Shown here: one piece after another, positions 9,234 through 17,855 of the stretch | Numbering within the stretch: the stretch's first letter is position 1 | Layout: each line of letters begins with the position of its first letter | Source: Hyphomonadaceae bacterium | Lineage (GTDB): Bacteria > Pseudomonadota > Alphaproteobacteria > Caulobacterales > Aquidulcibacteraceae | NCBI GenBank assembly: GCA_020848895.1 | Contig: JADLHI010000164.1 | Location: 1 to 34,156, forward strand | Length of the DNA stretch: 34,156 nucleotides | Direction of reading: 5' to 3' | The notes under the pieces: model-generated | What the model was told of the DNA's origin: nothing | What the model saw: the letters and a program-made list of their open reading frames with translations, nothing else | Databases searched by the model: none | Translations under genes and position numbers: made by a program

Positions 9234-9276
9234 CCCCTGACGCTGTCAGCCCCTGACGCTGTCAGCGCAATTGCGC
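9234..9276. repeat. two tandem 16-bp hairpin units plus a 12-bp palindrome
   Basis: CCCCTGACGCTGTCAG occurs twice in direct succession (9234-9249 and 9250-9265). Each copy can fold, with CTGAC pairing to GTCAG over a GCT loop. Immediately after is the perfect palindrome GCGCAATTGCGC (9265-9276). The block fills most of the 78-bp gap between two convergent genes, ending 4 bases before the manC stop. It could act as a bidirectional terminator, but no T-tract follows on either strand. Confidence 0.7.
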
Positions 9277-9280
9277 ACGC

Positions 9281-10339
9281 TTAGTTAGGTTGCGCTAGCT
9301 TCCAGAGGTTCTTCACGTCTTGCGCGCGATCTCGCGGCACGACAATGACGGCGTCATGCGTCGCGATGACGATGAGATTTTGAACACCGGCCGCAAAAAC
9401 CTTTACGCCTTCGCCGCGTAGCAGATTGCCGGAAGCGTCGTGCGCGAAGCCACCGTCCAGCGCGTTTTCAGCCTCATCCTTCGCTGAAATGCGCCAAATC
9501 TCATCCCACGTGCCGATGTCGATCCAGCCGATGGAGCAGGGCGCCACGGCCGCCTTGGCGGTCTTTTCCATGACGGCGACGTCGAGCGGTTGAGACGGCG
9601 TCTTGGCGAAAAGGCCCGCATCGAGACTGATCTCGTCACCGTCGCGCTCGGCCGCCTGCAATGCAGCGAGCGCGCCTTCGCGGATGTCTGCGCTGGCGTC
9701 GAACTCTTGTAGCAGGATGCGTGGACTGAACAGGAACATGCCACTGTTCCAATGATAGCCGCCGTCGGCAAGATAACGCTGCGCCGTCTCGTGATCCGGT
9801 TTCTCGACGAAGCTGTCGATCTCGAAAACGCCAGACCCCAAATTGACCCCGCTCTTGATGTAGCCAAAGCCTGTTGCGGGCCGATCCGGTTGGATGCCAA
9901 ACGTAACGATGCGCTCGCGGGCGAACGGCGCGGCGCGTGAGAGCACATCGTAAAACGCGGCCGTGTCTCGGATCAGGTGATCGGCGGGCAGCAGCAGCAC
10001 CAGCGCCTCAGGATCGATCTCCGCGCCAATCGCAGCGGCGATTGCGCCGACAGCGGCCGTGTTGCGCGGCGCGGGTTCGTACACGATCGCTGAAGCACCA
10101 ACGCCGGCCTCGGCCAATCCCGCGCGCACGTGGGCGGCGTGCGCCCGGTTGCACAACACGATTGGTGGCGCGAACGAGAGGCCGCTTTGGGTGGCGCTCA
10201 CGCGGTGAACGGTTTCTCCGAACAACGACATAACACCGCCCAGCTTGTGAAACTGCTTGGGATGCGCATCGGTCGAGAGCGGCCAGAGGCGAGTGCCTGC
10301 GCCGCCTGACATGATGGCTGGAATGATGCGCGCGGTCAT
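9281..10339 (-). CDS. manC: mannose-1-phosphate guanylyltransferase (single domain)
   Basis: With ATG at 10339 the protein has 352 residues and starts at the nucleotidyltransferase strand MTARIIPAIMSGGAGTRLWP. An in-frame extension to 10573 crosses the intergenic palindrome and is rejected. The VEKP motif, GYHWNSGMFLF and IGWIDIGTWDEIW are typical. It makes GDP-mannose from mannose-1-phosphate and GTP. The length lacks the C-terminal cupin isomerase domain of bifunctional ManC/AlgA, which agrees with a separate isomerase-like gene being divergently encoded next door. No strong ribosome-binding site is seen. Confidence 0.92.
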   Translation of the reverse strand: MTARIIPAIMSGGAGTRLWPLSTDAHPKQFHKLGGVMSLFGETVHRVSATQSGLSFAPPIVLCNRAHAAHVRAGLAEAGVGASAIVYEPAPRNTAAVGAIAAAIGAEIDPEALVLLLPADHLIRDTAAFYDVLSRAAPFARERIVTFGIQPDRPATGFGYIKSGVNLGSGVFEIDSFVEKPDHETAQRYLADGGYHWNSGMFLFSPRILLQEFDASADIREGALAALQAAERDGDEISLDAGLFAKTPSQPLDVAVMEKTAKAAVAPCSIGWIDIGTWDEIWRISAKDEAENALDGGFAHDASGNLLRGEGVKVFAAGVQNLIVIATHDAVIVVPRDRAQDVKNLWKLAQPN

Positions 10340-10412
10340 TGGATGGTGCTTGCTATCCGTGTAGAGGGCGATCGCCGGAAGCCGCCCTATGCATGGTGCG
10401 GACGGGGCCGTC

Positions 10413-10446
10413 AATTTCTTGTGGCGCCTTGGCGCCACAAGAAATT
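10413..10446. repeat. 34-bp perfect inverted repeat in divergent intergenic region
   Basis: The left arm AATTTCTTGTGGCGCC (10413-10428) and right arm GGCGCCACAAGAAATT (10431-10446) are perfectly complementary with only a TT between them. The element lies in the 203-bp gap between manC (leftward) and the AGE-family gene (rightward), about 75 bp from the former and 97 bp from the latter. It could be an operator for a dimeric regulator, a cruciform or a small mobile palindrome. There is no T-tract, so an intrinsic terminator is less likely, and it would be oddly placed between divergent starts. Confidence 0.85.
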
Positions 10447-10542
10447 TGGTCTTTGGTGCCGCCGCGTTTGAACGCGGGAACCCACCCGGCCGGCGGACAA
10501 TCCGACACTCTCTTGAAAGCGGGCCGAGGCTTAGTTGTGAGC

Positions 10543-11706
10543 ATGCAGAAGTCGCTACCGAAGGTCGCGGCAAGCGCGAGCAGCCAGATTGATTTCGGAC
10601 GGATCCGGAGGTGGATGTTCGATCAGGCGCTTCCGATTTGGGCGGAGCGCGGTATCGACCGCGAGCACGGCGGCTTTCTCGAGGAACTGACGCCCGGCGC
10701 CAAGCCCACCGCGTGCACGTTCAAGCGCGTGCGTGTGATCTGCCGGCAGATTTACGTCTTCGCGCACGCCTCGACGATCGGTTGGTCCCAAGGCGCCGAA
10801 CTCGCCAACATGGGCTTTGTCTATCTGCGCGATCATACGCGGCTTGCCGATGGCGGCTGGGCGCGCAGTCTCTCGCGCGACGGTGTCATCATTGATTCGA
10901 CGCCGGATCTCTACGACATCTCGTTCGTCATCTTCGCCCTCGCTTGGCGCTATCGCATCTCGCCGGATGAGCATGTTCTCGCGCTCGCGCACGAAACGCT
11001 GGATTATATTCAACAGAAGATGAAGGCGCCCTACGGCGGCTTCTGGCATGCGCTGCCGCCGCAAGGCGCGCGCGTGCAAAATCCACACATGCACTTGGTC
11101 GAAGCTTGTCACGCCGCCTTCGAAGCCACGGGTGAGCGCCGCTTTCTAGACCAGGCCGACGAAGTCGTCGGCTTAATGCGCACGAAATTCTTCGATGGCG
11201 TGACAGTCGGCGAGTTCTTCAACGAAGATTGGACTCGCCAGAAAGGCGAAGCGGGCCGCACGCTCGAACCGGGACATCAGTTCGAATGGGCTTGGATACT
11301 ATCGACGCACCAACGCTTGAAGGGCGGTGATCTTAGTCGCGAGATTGCCGCGCTGACCAATTTTGCGGAATGCTTCGGCGTCGATCCGGCCACGCAGGTA
11401 GCTTTCGACGGCATTTCGCCCGAAGGCGAAATCATCAGCGCCAGTTCGCGGTCTTGGCCAAACACGGAGCGGATCAAAGCTTGGGTCGCTCTGGCGCACA
11501 AAGCAGAGCTGCAACCGATTGAGCGCATCAACGGCTCACTGGATCTATTGTTTGACCGTTATTTCGGCGCGTCATGCCCCGGCCTGTGGGTTGACCGCTT
11601 TGATGGGCAAGGGGCGCCAATGGTGAGCGTGGTCCCAGCGTCGATTCTTTACCATATCTTTCTCGCCTTCGCTGAAGTGCTGCGTCTGGAATGCGCGGCC
11701 GAGTGA
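10543..11706 (+). CDS. AGE-family isomerase, probable mannose-6-phosphate isomerase
   Basis: Started at the ATG at 10543 (a GTG two codons upstream is also possible) the protein has 387 residues. Longer in-frame readings to 10339 cross the palindrome and look non-coding. RVRVICRQIYVFAHA, NPHMHLVEACHAAFEATGE and EPGHQFEWAWIL are characteristic of the N-acylglucosamine 2-epimerase superfamily (alpha/alpha barrel), whose members include 2-epimerases and aldose-ketose isomerases. Beside a manC that lacks an isomerase domain, the likeliest job is fructose-6-P to mannose-6-P for GDP-mannose synthesis. The stop overlaps the next gene's start (TGATG at 11704-11708). Confidence 0.83.
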   Translation: MQKSLPKVAASASSQIDFGRIRRWMFDQALPIWAERGIDREHGGFLEELTPGAKPTACTFKRVRVICRQIYVFAHASTIGWSQGAELANMGFVYLRDHTRLADGGWARSLSRDGVIIDSTPDLYDISFVIFALAWRYRISPDEHVLALAHETLDYIQQKMKAPYGGFWHALPPQGARVQNPHMHLVEACHAAFEATGERRFLDQADEVVGLMRTKFFDGVTVGEFFNEDWTRQKGEAGRTLEPGHQFEWAWILSTHQRLKGGDLSREIAALTNFAECFGVDPATQVAFDGISPEGEIISASSRSWPNTERIKAWVALAHKAELQPIERINGSLDLLFDRYFGASCPGLWVDRFDGQGAPMVSVVPASILYHIFLAFAEVLRLECAAE

Positions 11707-12821
11707 TGCCGAAGATCCTCTTTATCGTGAGTGAGGATTGGTTTTTCCGGTCTCACTTCAAAGCGCTTGGCGAGCGTGCGCGCGCCGATGGTTACGAGGT
11801 GTTGATAGCGGGGCGCGAATCCGACGCGCTCGCCGGCGAACAGGTGCGCGTTCTCAATATGCCGTTCGCGCGCGGCGGCTTTGGTCCACTGGCGCTCCGC
11901 CGCCAGATCAGGCAGCTGCAAGCAGTCATCGACGCTGAGCGGCCTGACATCATCCACCCGTTCTCGCTCAAGTCGATCACGCTCACGATGTTGCTCAACG
12001 CGCGCGGCGCGGGCCGGGCGTTTGCGTTGACCGGGCGTGGCTATCTGGCGCTATCGACCGCGCCCATTTGGGCCAAGCTGATTGCATGGAGCTTCCGCAA
12101 TATGCTCCGCGCTGCGCTCGACAAACCGCGTTCTGTCCTCGTGGTCGAAAACGTCTGGGATCGCGCCTGGGTCGAAGGCGATCGGCCCCTGCCGGAGAAG
12201 CGTGTCGTGCTGATGCCGGGCGCCGGTGTCGAAACCAATCTCTATCACGTGACGCGTGAGCCAGCGTCGCCGCCCATCGTCGTTGGAGTCGTCTCACGGC
12301 TCATTCGGTCGAAAGGCATTGACCTCGCCGTCGCCGCCATCAAGCAGCTGCGTGCGAAGGGCCTCGACATCGCCTTGCGGATTGCCGGCGATTCCGATCC
12401 TGAAAATCCCGAATTCGTTCGTGAAGATGAGCTGGCGCAGTGGCGCGCCACGCCTGGCGTCGAACTCGTCGGCCGCATCAGTGATGTGTCGACCTTCTGG
12501 GCTGGCGTGCACATCGCATGCGTGCCGTCTCGCGGAGGAGAGGGCCTGCCGCGTTCGTTGCTCGAGGCGGCTGCATGCGCGCGCCCGATTGTTACAACGG
12601 ACGCGCCGGGTTGCGGCGATTTCACTGGCGATGCGGCGGGCATAATCACGCCGCGCGAGGATATCGGCGCGCTCGTAGCAGCGCTGGAAAAACTGGCGAC
12701 TGACGCGACCCTTCGTCAGCGGCTCGGTGGGCGCGCACGTGCGCGGATCGAGGCTGGCTACACCGTTCAACACGCTGCGGACCAAGCATCCCATGCCTGG
12801 GCGCTCGTTCTAAAGCGATGA
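11706..12821 (+). CDS. glycosyltransferase, GT4-like
   Basis: The 371-aa protein begins MPKILFIVSEDWFFRSHF and has two Rossmann-like halves. The donor-binding half shows VGVVSRLIRSKGIDLAVAA followed by EGLPRSLLEAAACARPIVTT, the E-x7-E pattern of retaining GT-B glycosyltransferases. It resembles WbpH/PglA-type transferases that add one sugar from a nucleotide donor to the lipid-linked glycan on the cytoplasmic membrane. The start overlaps the previous stop, and the stop overlaps the next start (ATGA at 12818), so three genes are translationally coupled. Donor and acceptor are unknown. Confidence 0.88.
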   Translation: MPKILFIVSEDWFFRSHFKALGERARADGYEVLIAGRESDALAGEQVRVLNMPFARGGFGPLALRRQIRQLQAVIDAERPDIIHPFSLKSITLTMLLNARGAGRAFALTGRGYLALSTAPIWAKLIAWSFRNMLRAALDKPRSVLVVENVWDRAWVEGDRPLPEKRVVLMPGAGVETNLYHVTREPASPPIVVGVVSRLIRSKGIDLAVAAIKQLRAKGLDIALRIAGDSDPENPEFVREDELAQWRATPGVELVGRISDVSTFWAGVHIACVPSRGGEGLPRSLLEAAACARPIVTTDAPGCGDFTGDAAGIITPREDIGALVAALEKLATDATLRQRLGGRARARIEAGYTVQHAADQASHAWALVLKR

Positions 12822-13924
12822 CCGCGCCGCGCATCTTGGTCTGGTTCTGGACTGGCGGCGGTGGCGGCAGCCAGTTCGCCGCGCAACTCGCGCATCGGCT
12901 CGCGCTGCGTTTCGGCGCGGACAACGTTGCGCTCTCAATGCGCGAAGACGACCCGACAGTCGCGACTGCGCGCGACTTCGGCGTGCGCGTTCGAACCGCT
13001 GCGATCACCTCTTCACGCCACAAGCCGCTTGCTTCGGCAGCGGGTTTGCTCAAGGCGAGCGGCGTGCTGGCTGATCATGCGCGCGACACCGATGTCGTCA
13101 TTGCCGCGATGAACTTCGCCATCGCTGCGCCGCTGGCGGCGGGTCTGAGCAAGCCGCTTGTGTATTGCGCACACGATCCCGTGCCGCATCCGGGCGACTA
13201 TGAATCTGGCATGCAACGTCTCACGCAAGGCGCGCTGCTGCACCGTGCGGACGCGGTTGTTGGTCATTCAACCTTTGCGGTTGACGCACTGCGCCGCGCG
13301 GGTGTTCCCGAACACAAACTGCACATGGCGCCGCTCGCCTCGGTATTTCCACCGGCCCAAACGCTGGAGGTGCGGGTGGCCAAGCCAGTGCGGCTGCTCT
13401 TTCTCGGGCGCATGATCAATTACAAAGGTACCGACATTCTCGCTAACGCGCTGCCGCTCGTTGGTGGGCGAAATGATTGGTGTCTCACGATTGCAGGGCA
13501 TGGACCTGCGCTCACGCCCGAGCTCGTCTCGCGTTTGTCTCAGCCGCAAGTCGAAAGCATCAAAGCCGGTTGGTTGAGCGAAGCGGAGATCGCTGACTTG
13601 TTTGCGCGCCACGATGTATTGCTCGCGCCGTATCGCTCCGCCTCGCAATCCGGCGTCATCGCGCAGGCGATGGCAGCAGGTTTGCCATGCGTAGTGACGC
13701 CGGTTGGTGGACTCGTCGAACAGATTGGTGCCGGGGGCGGTGGATGGATCTCCGAAGCAGCCACGCCGGTGGCCTTCGCCGCGGCGCTGACCGACGCGTT
13801 GGACGACGACACGAACCGCAAGACCAAAGCAGAAGGGGCGATTGCGTTGGCGCGCGCCGCGTGGGACGCGCCGCACTGGGATTGGCTTGAGCGCGACTGG
13901 CGCCGGACAAAATTCGGAGGATAG
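12818..13924 (+). CDS. glycosyltransferase, GT4-like
   Basis: This 368-aa GT-B protein starts with a glycine-rich loop (FWTGGGGGSQFAAQL, about 10-24), as in donor/acceptor loops of GT4 enzymes. It contains VYCAHDPVPHPG, LLFLGRMINYKGTDIL and, in the C-terminal half, LLAPYRSASQSGVIAQAMAAGLPCV. The E-x7-E pair is replaced by S-Q-x6-Q in this region, so the donor-phosphate contact may differ from the classical type. It ends the AGE-GT4-GT4 operon. Specificity cannot be predicted. Confidence 0.86.
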   Translation: MTAPRILVWFWTGGGGGSQFAAQLAHRLALRFGADNVALSMREDDPTVATARDFGVRVRTAAITSSRHKPLASAAGLLKASGVLADHARDTDVVIAAMNFAIAAPLAAGLSKPLVYCAHDPVPHPGDYESGMQRLTQGALLHRADAVVGHSTFAVDALRRAGVPEHKLHMAPLASVFPPAQTLEVRVAKPVRLLFLGRMINYKGTDILANALPLVGGRNDWCLTIAGHGPALTPELVSRLSQPQVESIKAGWLSEAEIADLFARHDVLLAPYRSASQSGVIAQAMAAGLPCVVTPVGGLVEQIGAGGGGWISEAATPVAFAAALTDALDDDTNRKTKAEGAIALARAAWDAPHWDWLERDWRRTKFGG

Positions 13925-13969
13925 GCGCCGTTCAATCCGACCGCGCGTTGATGCGGTTAGGTTGGAGCC

Positions 13970-15035
13970 ATGTCCGAACTCACATCCAATCTTCAATTGC
14001 CGTTCATTGCTCAGGGTCAGGCGCAAAAGCACGTGACCGTCAATGAGTCGCTGCTGCGTCTCGATGCGGTCGTTCAAATCTCTGCTGTCTCCGCCGCCGC
14101 CCGCGACGCAACCTGGTTCGCCCGCCGATGGATCGCGCTACATTTTGCCTGCAGGAAAAACAGGCGCGGCGTGGTCTCAATCGGCGATCAGATCAGGCTT
14201 GGCGCTTGGCACGGCGTCGCTGAAGGATACTGGTGTCAGCGGCGCAAATGTCCCGCCCATGGATGGCGCCAATACGTGGTCGGGCGTGAACAAGTTTGAC
14301 GCGCGTCCGCACGTGAAGGCCGGCGGATACCTCGTATCCGACTTTGGGCGCTGCGCTCGGCGGCGCGCAAAATCAGCAATGCGAATGACGACAATTACGG
14401 ATTGCTGGTCGGGGTGCGCGGCGCGGGCGAAGCGTGGCTACAAGCGCAGCGTGTCGATACCACAGCAACCGCTTATGATCTGGTGCTCCAGCCAAGCGGT
14501 GGCAGTGTCAAGATCGGCGCAAACGCTGCGTTCCACGGCGGTGCGACGCCGCTGCCTTCGGCTGACAACACGTACAATCTCGGTTCAGCCTCGTTTAGGT
14601 TTGCGACCACCTATGCCGCGACGGGCACGATCAACACCTCGGACGCGCGCGAAAAGACACGCCTCAAAGCACTGGTGCCTGGCGAGGTTCGCGCCATCGC
14701 TAACGTATTCGCGCATGTTGGCGTGTTTCAGTGGCTGAGTTCTGTCCGCGAAAGGGGAAGACGTGCGGCTGCATATTGGCGTTACGGCGCAGAGCGTGAG
14801 GCAGGCGTTCGAGGACGAGGGTCTCGATCCGGCGCGATACGGCCTTTATTGCGAAGACCCGCTGTTCGCGATCGAAGAGGAGGTCCGCGAGATTAACGGC
14901 GAAGCCGTAGGCGAAAGGGTCGCGTCGCCAATGTTGGATGAGTCCGGCGAGCCCGTCGTGCGCCACGGCGTTCGCACCGACCAGCTCTTGCTTCTAGGTA
15001 TGGCCGCGCTGTTCGAGCGTGCGCGACAGACCTAA
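13970..15035 (+). pseudogene. frameshifted DUF2793 / S74-chaperone (tail-fibre-like) gene
   Basis: The reading begins at ATG 13970 with LQLPFIAQGQAQKHVTVNES, the DUF2793 N-terminus. It continues in a second frame with SPADGSRYILPAGKTGAAWS and DGANTWSGVNKF, returns to the first frame with NTYNLGSASFRFATTYAATG and NTSDAREKTRLKALV (an S74 intramolecular-chaperone motif), and ends in the second frame with HIGVTAQSVRQAFEDEGLDP and RTDQLLLLGMAALFERA. Single-base indels are needed near 14,105, 14,345 and 14,745 (net +1). The repaired product would be about 355 residues, the layout of phage-tail or surface fibres whose C-terminal domain directs trimerisation. Either the gene is decaying or the assembly has indel errors. 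The 3' end overlaps the sulfotransferase gene by 4 bases. Confidence 0.78.
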
Positions 15036-16285
15036 CGTCTTGCTGCGGCGGATCTCGGTAGCGCTGTCCATGCGGTTTGCTCACCTGCAGTTGCGCGGGC
15101 GCGAACTGAGAACACCCACAAATCGCCAGCGCCAGGGGAAGGCGTGTCCGGGCGGGTAAATTCGAGGCGGCAGAAGCCATCCACTATGGGTGCGTGTTCT
15201 ATGATTAGCACCATCGAGCAGCGGTCGTGGACATCCTCGACCACGCAGTTCTCAAACGTCACCGGCTGATCATTGATGCTCAGCCGGATGCCTTCTAGCG
15301 CGGCAAGGCCACCGCCAATCCACGCGATGATCTCGACGAAGAGGCGTTGGCCAGTGGGCACGCCAAAGTCGATGAGCGCTTTGTCGCCATTCAGTCGCAA
15401 CCCATAGCGCCCAGCGTGGCGGCCGCCAGTCGCGATCACAGGGCGATCCCAACCCACAGCCGCCATTGGTTCGTTTGCTTCAACCGCAACGTCGAGTTTG
15501 TTGAACGCGCGCGACGCGATTGTGCGCCGATAACTCGGCCGGCGCTCAAGCGCAGTACGAAGATCTTGCGCGGTCATTTCTGCGCGCGCCTTCAGTGCGG
15601 CGAATACGCGGTAGTCATATGCAACCACATCCTTAAAGCGTGCTTCAAGGTCTGTGCCGAAAATCTCGCAGCTTGCGTCGCCAAACTCGCGCGCGTCGTT
15701 CAGACGCGGCGCATCCATTTCGGGCTGATTGGTCAACCGGCACAGGACCGGGAAGAGCGTGTCGATGTCTTCGCAGCAGACGATGAGATCATAGGTCTCG
15801 ATGCGTTCGATCGCCGATTGCGCGAGCGCATCCATGTCTTCGTAGGCGGAGATCGCGTCCGCTGCGTAGAACGCGGCGAGCGAGTCGTGGCGATACCAGT
15901 CGGAGATGGTGTCAAACGCCGCGTCGCGGTCGCCGCGGGACAATGCGTCGAAGAACGCGCGCGTATGTAGTGGCGGCGCGCCAGCTTCGATATCGCGCAG
16001 ATAATGTTGTACGATAGATTTGAAACGTGACCACGGCGAGCGGGCCAGGCCGATCTTCTGGTCAGGTTGTAACCGCCGGCGCATCACCCATTCGGGCAGG
16101 TGCGCCGCCATCAGGCGCTTTTTCGCGAGATCCGAAGGCAGCAGCGTCTGTGCGCCTTGGAGTGAAAACCGATCCTGGACCGCAGCCGCTGGGAAAGCGC
16201 GGCAGAACAAGTCAACGACGGTCGTGCCGCCGCACTTGGGCACGTGGTTCAGGTATAGTGTCGCCGCCGGATCGATAATTATCAT
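15032..16285 (-). CDS. sulfotransferase-family protein with C-terminal beta-rich domain
   Basis: The 417-aa protein opens with YLNHVPKCGGTTVVDLF (11-27), a 5'-phosphosulfate loop of PAPS-dependent sulfotransferases. LARSPWSRFKSIVQHYL (80-96) fits the 3'-phosphate loop with Arg82 and Ser90. There is no membrane anchor, so it would act in the cytoplasm. The C-terminal part (about 255-400) is strand-rich, with repeated GW/G motifs, and I cannot name it. As last gene of a four-gene leftward operon with a glycosyltransferase and an aminotransferase, it probably sulfates a sugar of the polysaccharide. The substrate is inferred. Confidence 0.8.
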   Translation of the reverse strand: MIIIDPAATLYLNHVPKCGGTTVVDLFCRAFPAAAVQDRFSLQGAQTLLPSDLAKKRLMAAHLPEWVMRRRLQPDQKIGLARSPWSRFKSIVQHYLRDIEAGAPPLHTRAFFDALSRGDRDAAFDTISDWYRHDSLAAFYAADAISAYEDMDALAQSAIERIETYDLIVCCEDIDTLFPVLCRLTNQPEMDAPRLNDAREFGDASCEIFGTDLEARFKDVVAYDYRVFAALKARAEMTAQDLRTALERRPSYRRTIASRAFNKLDVAVEANEPMAAVGWDRPVIATGGRHAGRYGLRLNGDKALIDFGVPTGQRLFVEIIAWIGGGLAALEGIRLSINDQPVTFENCVVEDVHDRCSMVLIIEHAPIVDGFCRLEFTRPDTPSPGAGDLWVFSVRARATAGEQTAWTALPRSAAARR

Positions 16286-16290
16286 TACAC

Positions 16291-16313
16291 TGACAGCATT
16301 CGTCAGGCTGTCA
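16291..16313. repeat. 7-bp inverted repeat upstream of the sulfotransferase gene
   Basis: TGACAGC (16291-16297) and GCTGTCA (16307-16313) are complementary across a 9-base loop. The element sits in the 54-bp gap between the aminotransferase stop and the sulfotransferase start. No T-tract follows. It might be a weak processing or regulatory hairpin; chance is not excluded. Confidence 0.35.
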
Positions 16314-16339
16314 CAAAGTCAACGCGTGGCTACGAGTAT

Positions 16340-17779
16340 TTAGCTGTTCTTCCCCAGAACTTTGAGGAACACTTCAGCCATCACAGATGCGACCTTCTCG
16401 TCCACACGCGGTGATGTCGGCAAGTTGACGCCAGTCCGGGAGAGGTGATCGCTCGTCGGGCAGGGGCGTCCGTAGCGGCGATAGGCCGGCATAATCGATA
16501 AGCCGTTGAAAAACGGACGCAAGTCGATCGCATGCTCCTTGCACGCCGCAATGAGGGCGACGCGCTTGTCAGCGGGGACTTGCGCGCACACGAACCACGT
16601 CACCGGCCCGTAGCGTTTGCCCATTGGCTTCGGGAAGGTGAGCCCCGGAATGCCTTCCATCTTCTCGCGATAGAGCTTCGCGCAGCGTTCGCGGTGCGCC
16701 AGCGTCTCGTCGAGGCGCTCCAGCTGCGCCACGCCAATCGCGGCTTGCAGGTTGGTCATGCGATAATTGTAGCCGACCTCATCGTGCCAATAGCGCTTCT
16801 CCGGCTTCATGCCGTGATCGCGCAGCACGCGGAGACGCTCGGCAAGTTCAGACTCGTTCGCGAGCACCATGCCGCCTTCGCCGGTCGTGACGTTCTTGTT
16901 GCCGAAGAAAGAGAAGCTGCCCGTGTGGCCGAACGAGCCGACGGGACGACCGTCATAGGTTGCGCCGTGCGACTCCGCCGCGTCTTCGATCACGTAGATG
17001 CCGCGGCGCAGCGCGACTTCCATGATCTCCGTCATCGGGCAGGGACGGCCGAACACGTGAACCGGCATGACGCCGCGCGTTCTCGGCGTGATCGCTTTTT
17101 CAAACGTTGCCGGATCGAGCACCCAAGTGTCGGGATCGACGTCGACGATGACTGGCGTCGCGCCGGCGTGAATGATCGTGTTGATCGACGCGGCGAACGT
17201 GAGATCCGGAACGATGACTTCGTCGCCGGGGCCGATGCCGAGGCCCACCATCGCGAGGTGAAGGCTCACCGTGCCATTCGATGTTGCGATGCCATAACCC
17301 GCCTGCATGCGCTTGGCGAACAGCGCTTCGAAATCGCGGATGTATTGGCCCTGGCTGGAAATCCAGGTCGACAGGAACGCATCGACGACGTTGCGGAATT
17401 CCTTGTGTGAGAGATAGGGCTCAGCGACAGGCAAGAAGCTCGCGGTCTGATCGACGGCGATGTCGACCAAAGCGCCATTCTTGTCCAACACCGGCGCGCA
17501 CATCGCGCCGAAGTCCATGAGCGCATCGCCCTTGTTTAGTGTCTTTGCGACGGGCTTGGCGGCGGTGCCGGCATTCAATCCGCTGAGATAGGCGCCATCG
17601 CGAATGAGCGCACGCGCGTCATCCAACGTGATTTCACCAATGAGCTTTTCCGACGCGTCGGTGACGTAGCAACGGCCAAGACCGCCATCCAGCGCCCGTT
17701 CGATCGCGTCAAATAGCGAGGCGTCCGCCGCGCAGTGCGCCCGTTGCGCTACGGTTCCAAGCGTGATGCCGTCAGCCAT
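16340..17779 (-). CDS. DegT/DnrJ/EryC1/StrS aminotransferase with N-terminal CBS-like domain
   Basis: The 479-aa protein is about 110 residues longer than usual. Residues 1-110 read as a CBS-pair-like region (AADASLFDAIERALDGG, GRCYVTDASEKLIGEITLDD, MCAPVLDKNGALVDIAVDQ). Residues 115-479 are a sugar aminotransferase: TSNGTVSLHLA (166-176), EDAAESHGA with Asp266 and His271, and the PLP lysine in FFGNKNVTTGEGG (Lys295). It most resembles GDP-perosamine synthase and other C4-aminating enzymes, which transfer the amino group of glutamate to a 4-keto-6-deoxy sugar. GGAGAG precedes the ATG at 17779. The CBS-like part suggests nucleotide sensing. The substrate is a guess from resemblance and nearby manC. 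Confidence 0.88.
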   Translation of the reverse strand: MADGITLGTVAQRAHCAADASLFDAIERALDGGLGRCYVTDASEKLIGEITLDDARALIRDGAYLSGLNAGTAAKPVAKTLNKGDALMDFGAMCAPVLDKNGALVDIAVDQTASFLPVAEPYLSHKEFRNVVDAFLSTWISSQGQYIRDFEALFAKRMQAGYGIATSNGTVSLHLAMVGLGIGPGDEVIVPDLTFAASINTIIHAGATPVIVDVDPDTWVLDPATFEKAITPRTRGVMPVHVFGRPCPMTEIMEVALRRGIYVIEDAAESHGATYDGRPVGSFGHTGSFSFFGNKNVTTGEGGMVLANESELAERLRVLRDHGMKPEKRYWHDEVGYNYRMTNLQAAIGVAQLERLDETLAHRERCAKLYREKMEGIPGLTFPKPMGKRYGPVTWFVCAQVPADKRVALIAACKEHAIDLRPFFNGLSIMPAYRRYGRPCPTSDHLSRTGVNLPTSPRVDEKVASVMAEVFLKVLGKNS

Positions 17780-17855
17780 TATGTCTCTCCGCCAAAGCAG
17801 CGATGCCCAATCCCCCGCGGAAAGTAAAGCCGGGCGCGTGGTCTGGTCGCAGTGA

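Noticed and set aside
10339..10542. In-frame extensions of both manC and the AGE-family gene across the palindrome
   Set aside because: Both extensions lack coding character, and the family starts (MTARIIPAIMSGG and MQKSLPK) lie at 10339 and 10543. The palindrome would otherwise be coding on both strands.
14043..14738. Separate genes for the three overlapping frames in the DUF2793 region
   Set aside because: The motifs of one family are distributed in order over the alternating frames, so a single disrupted gene is the simpler reading than several small genes.
16274..16283. GATAATTATC palindrome
   Set aside because: It is the start of the sulfotransferase coding sequence (Met-Ile-Ile-Ile) and needs no further explanation.
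16532..17410. 292-codon plus-strand frame opposite the aminotransferase
   Set aside because: It is antisense to a gene with the PLP lysine and nucleotide motifs. The translation is Arg/His/Val-rich with no recognisable fold.
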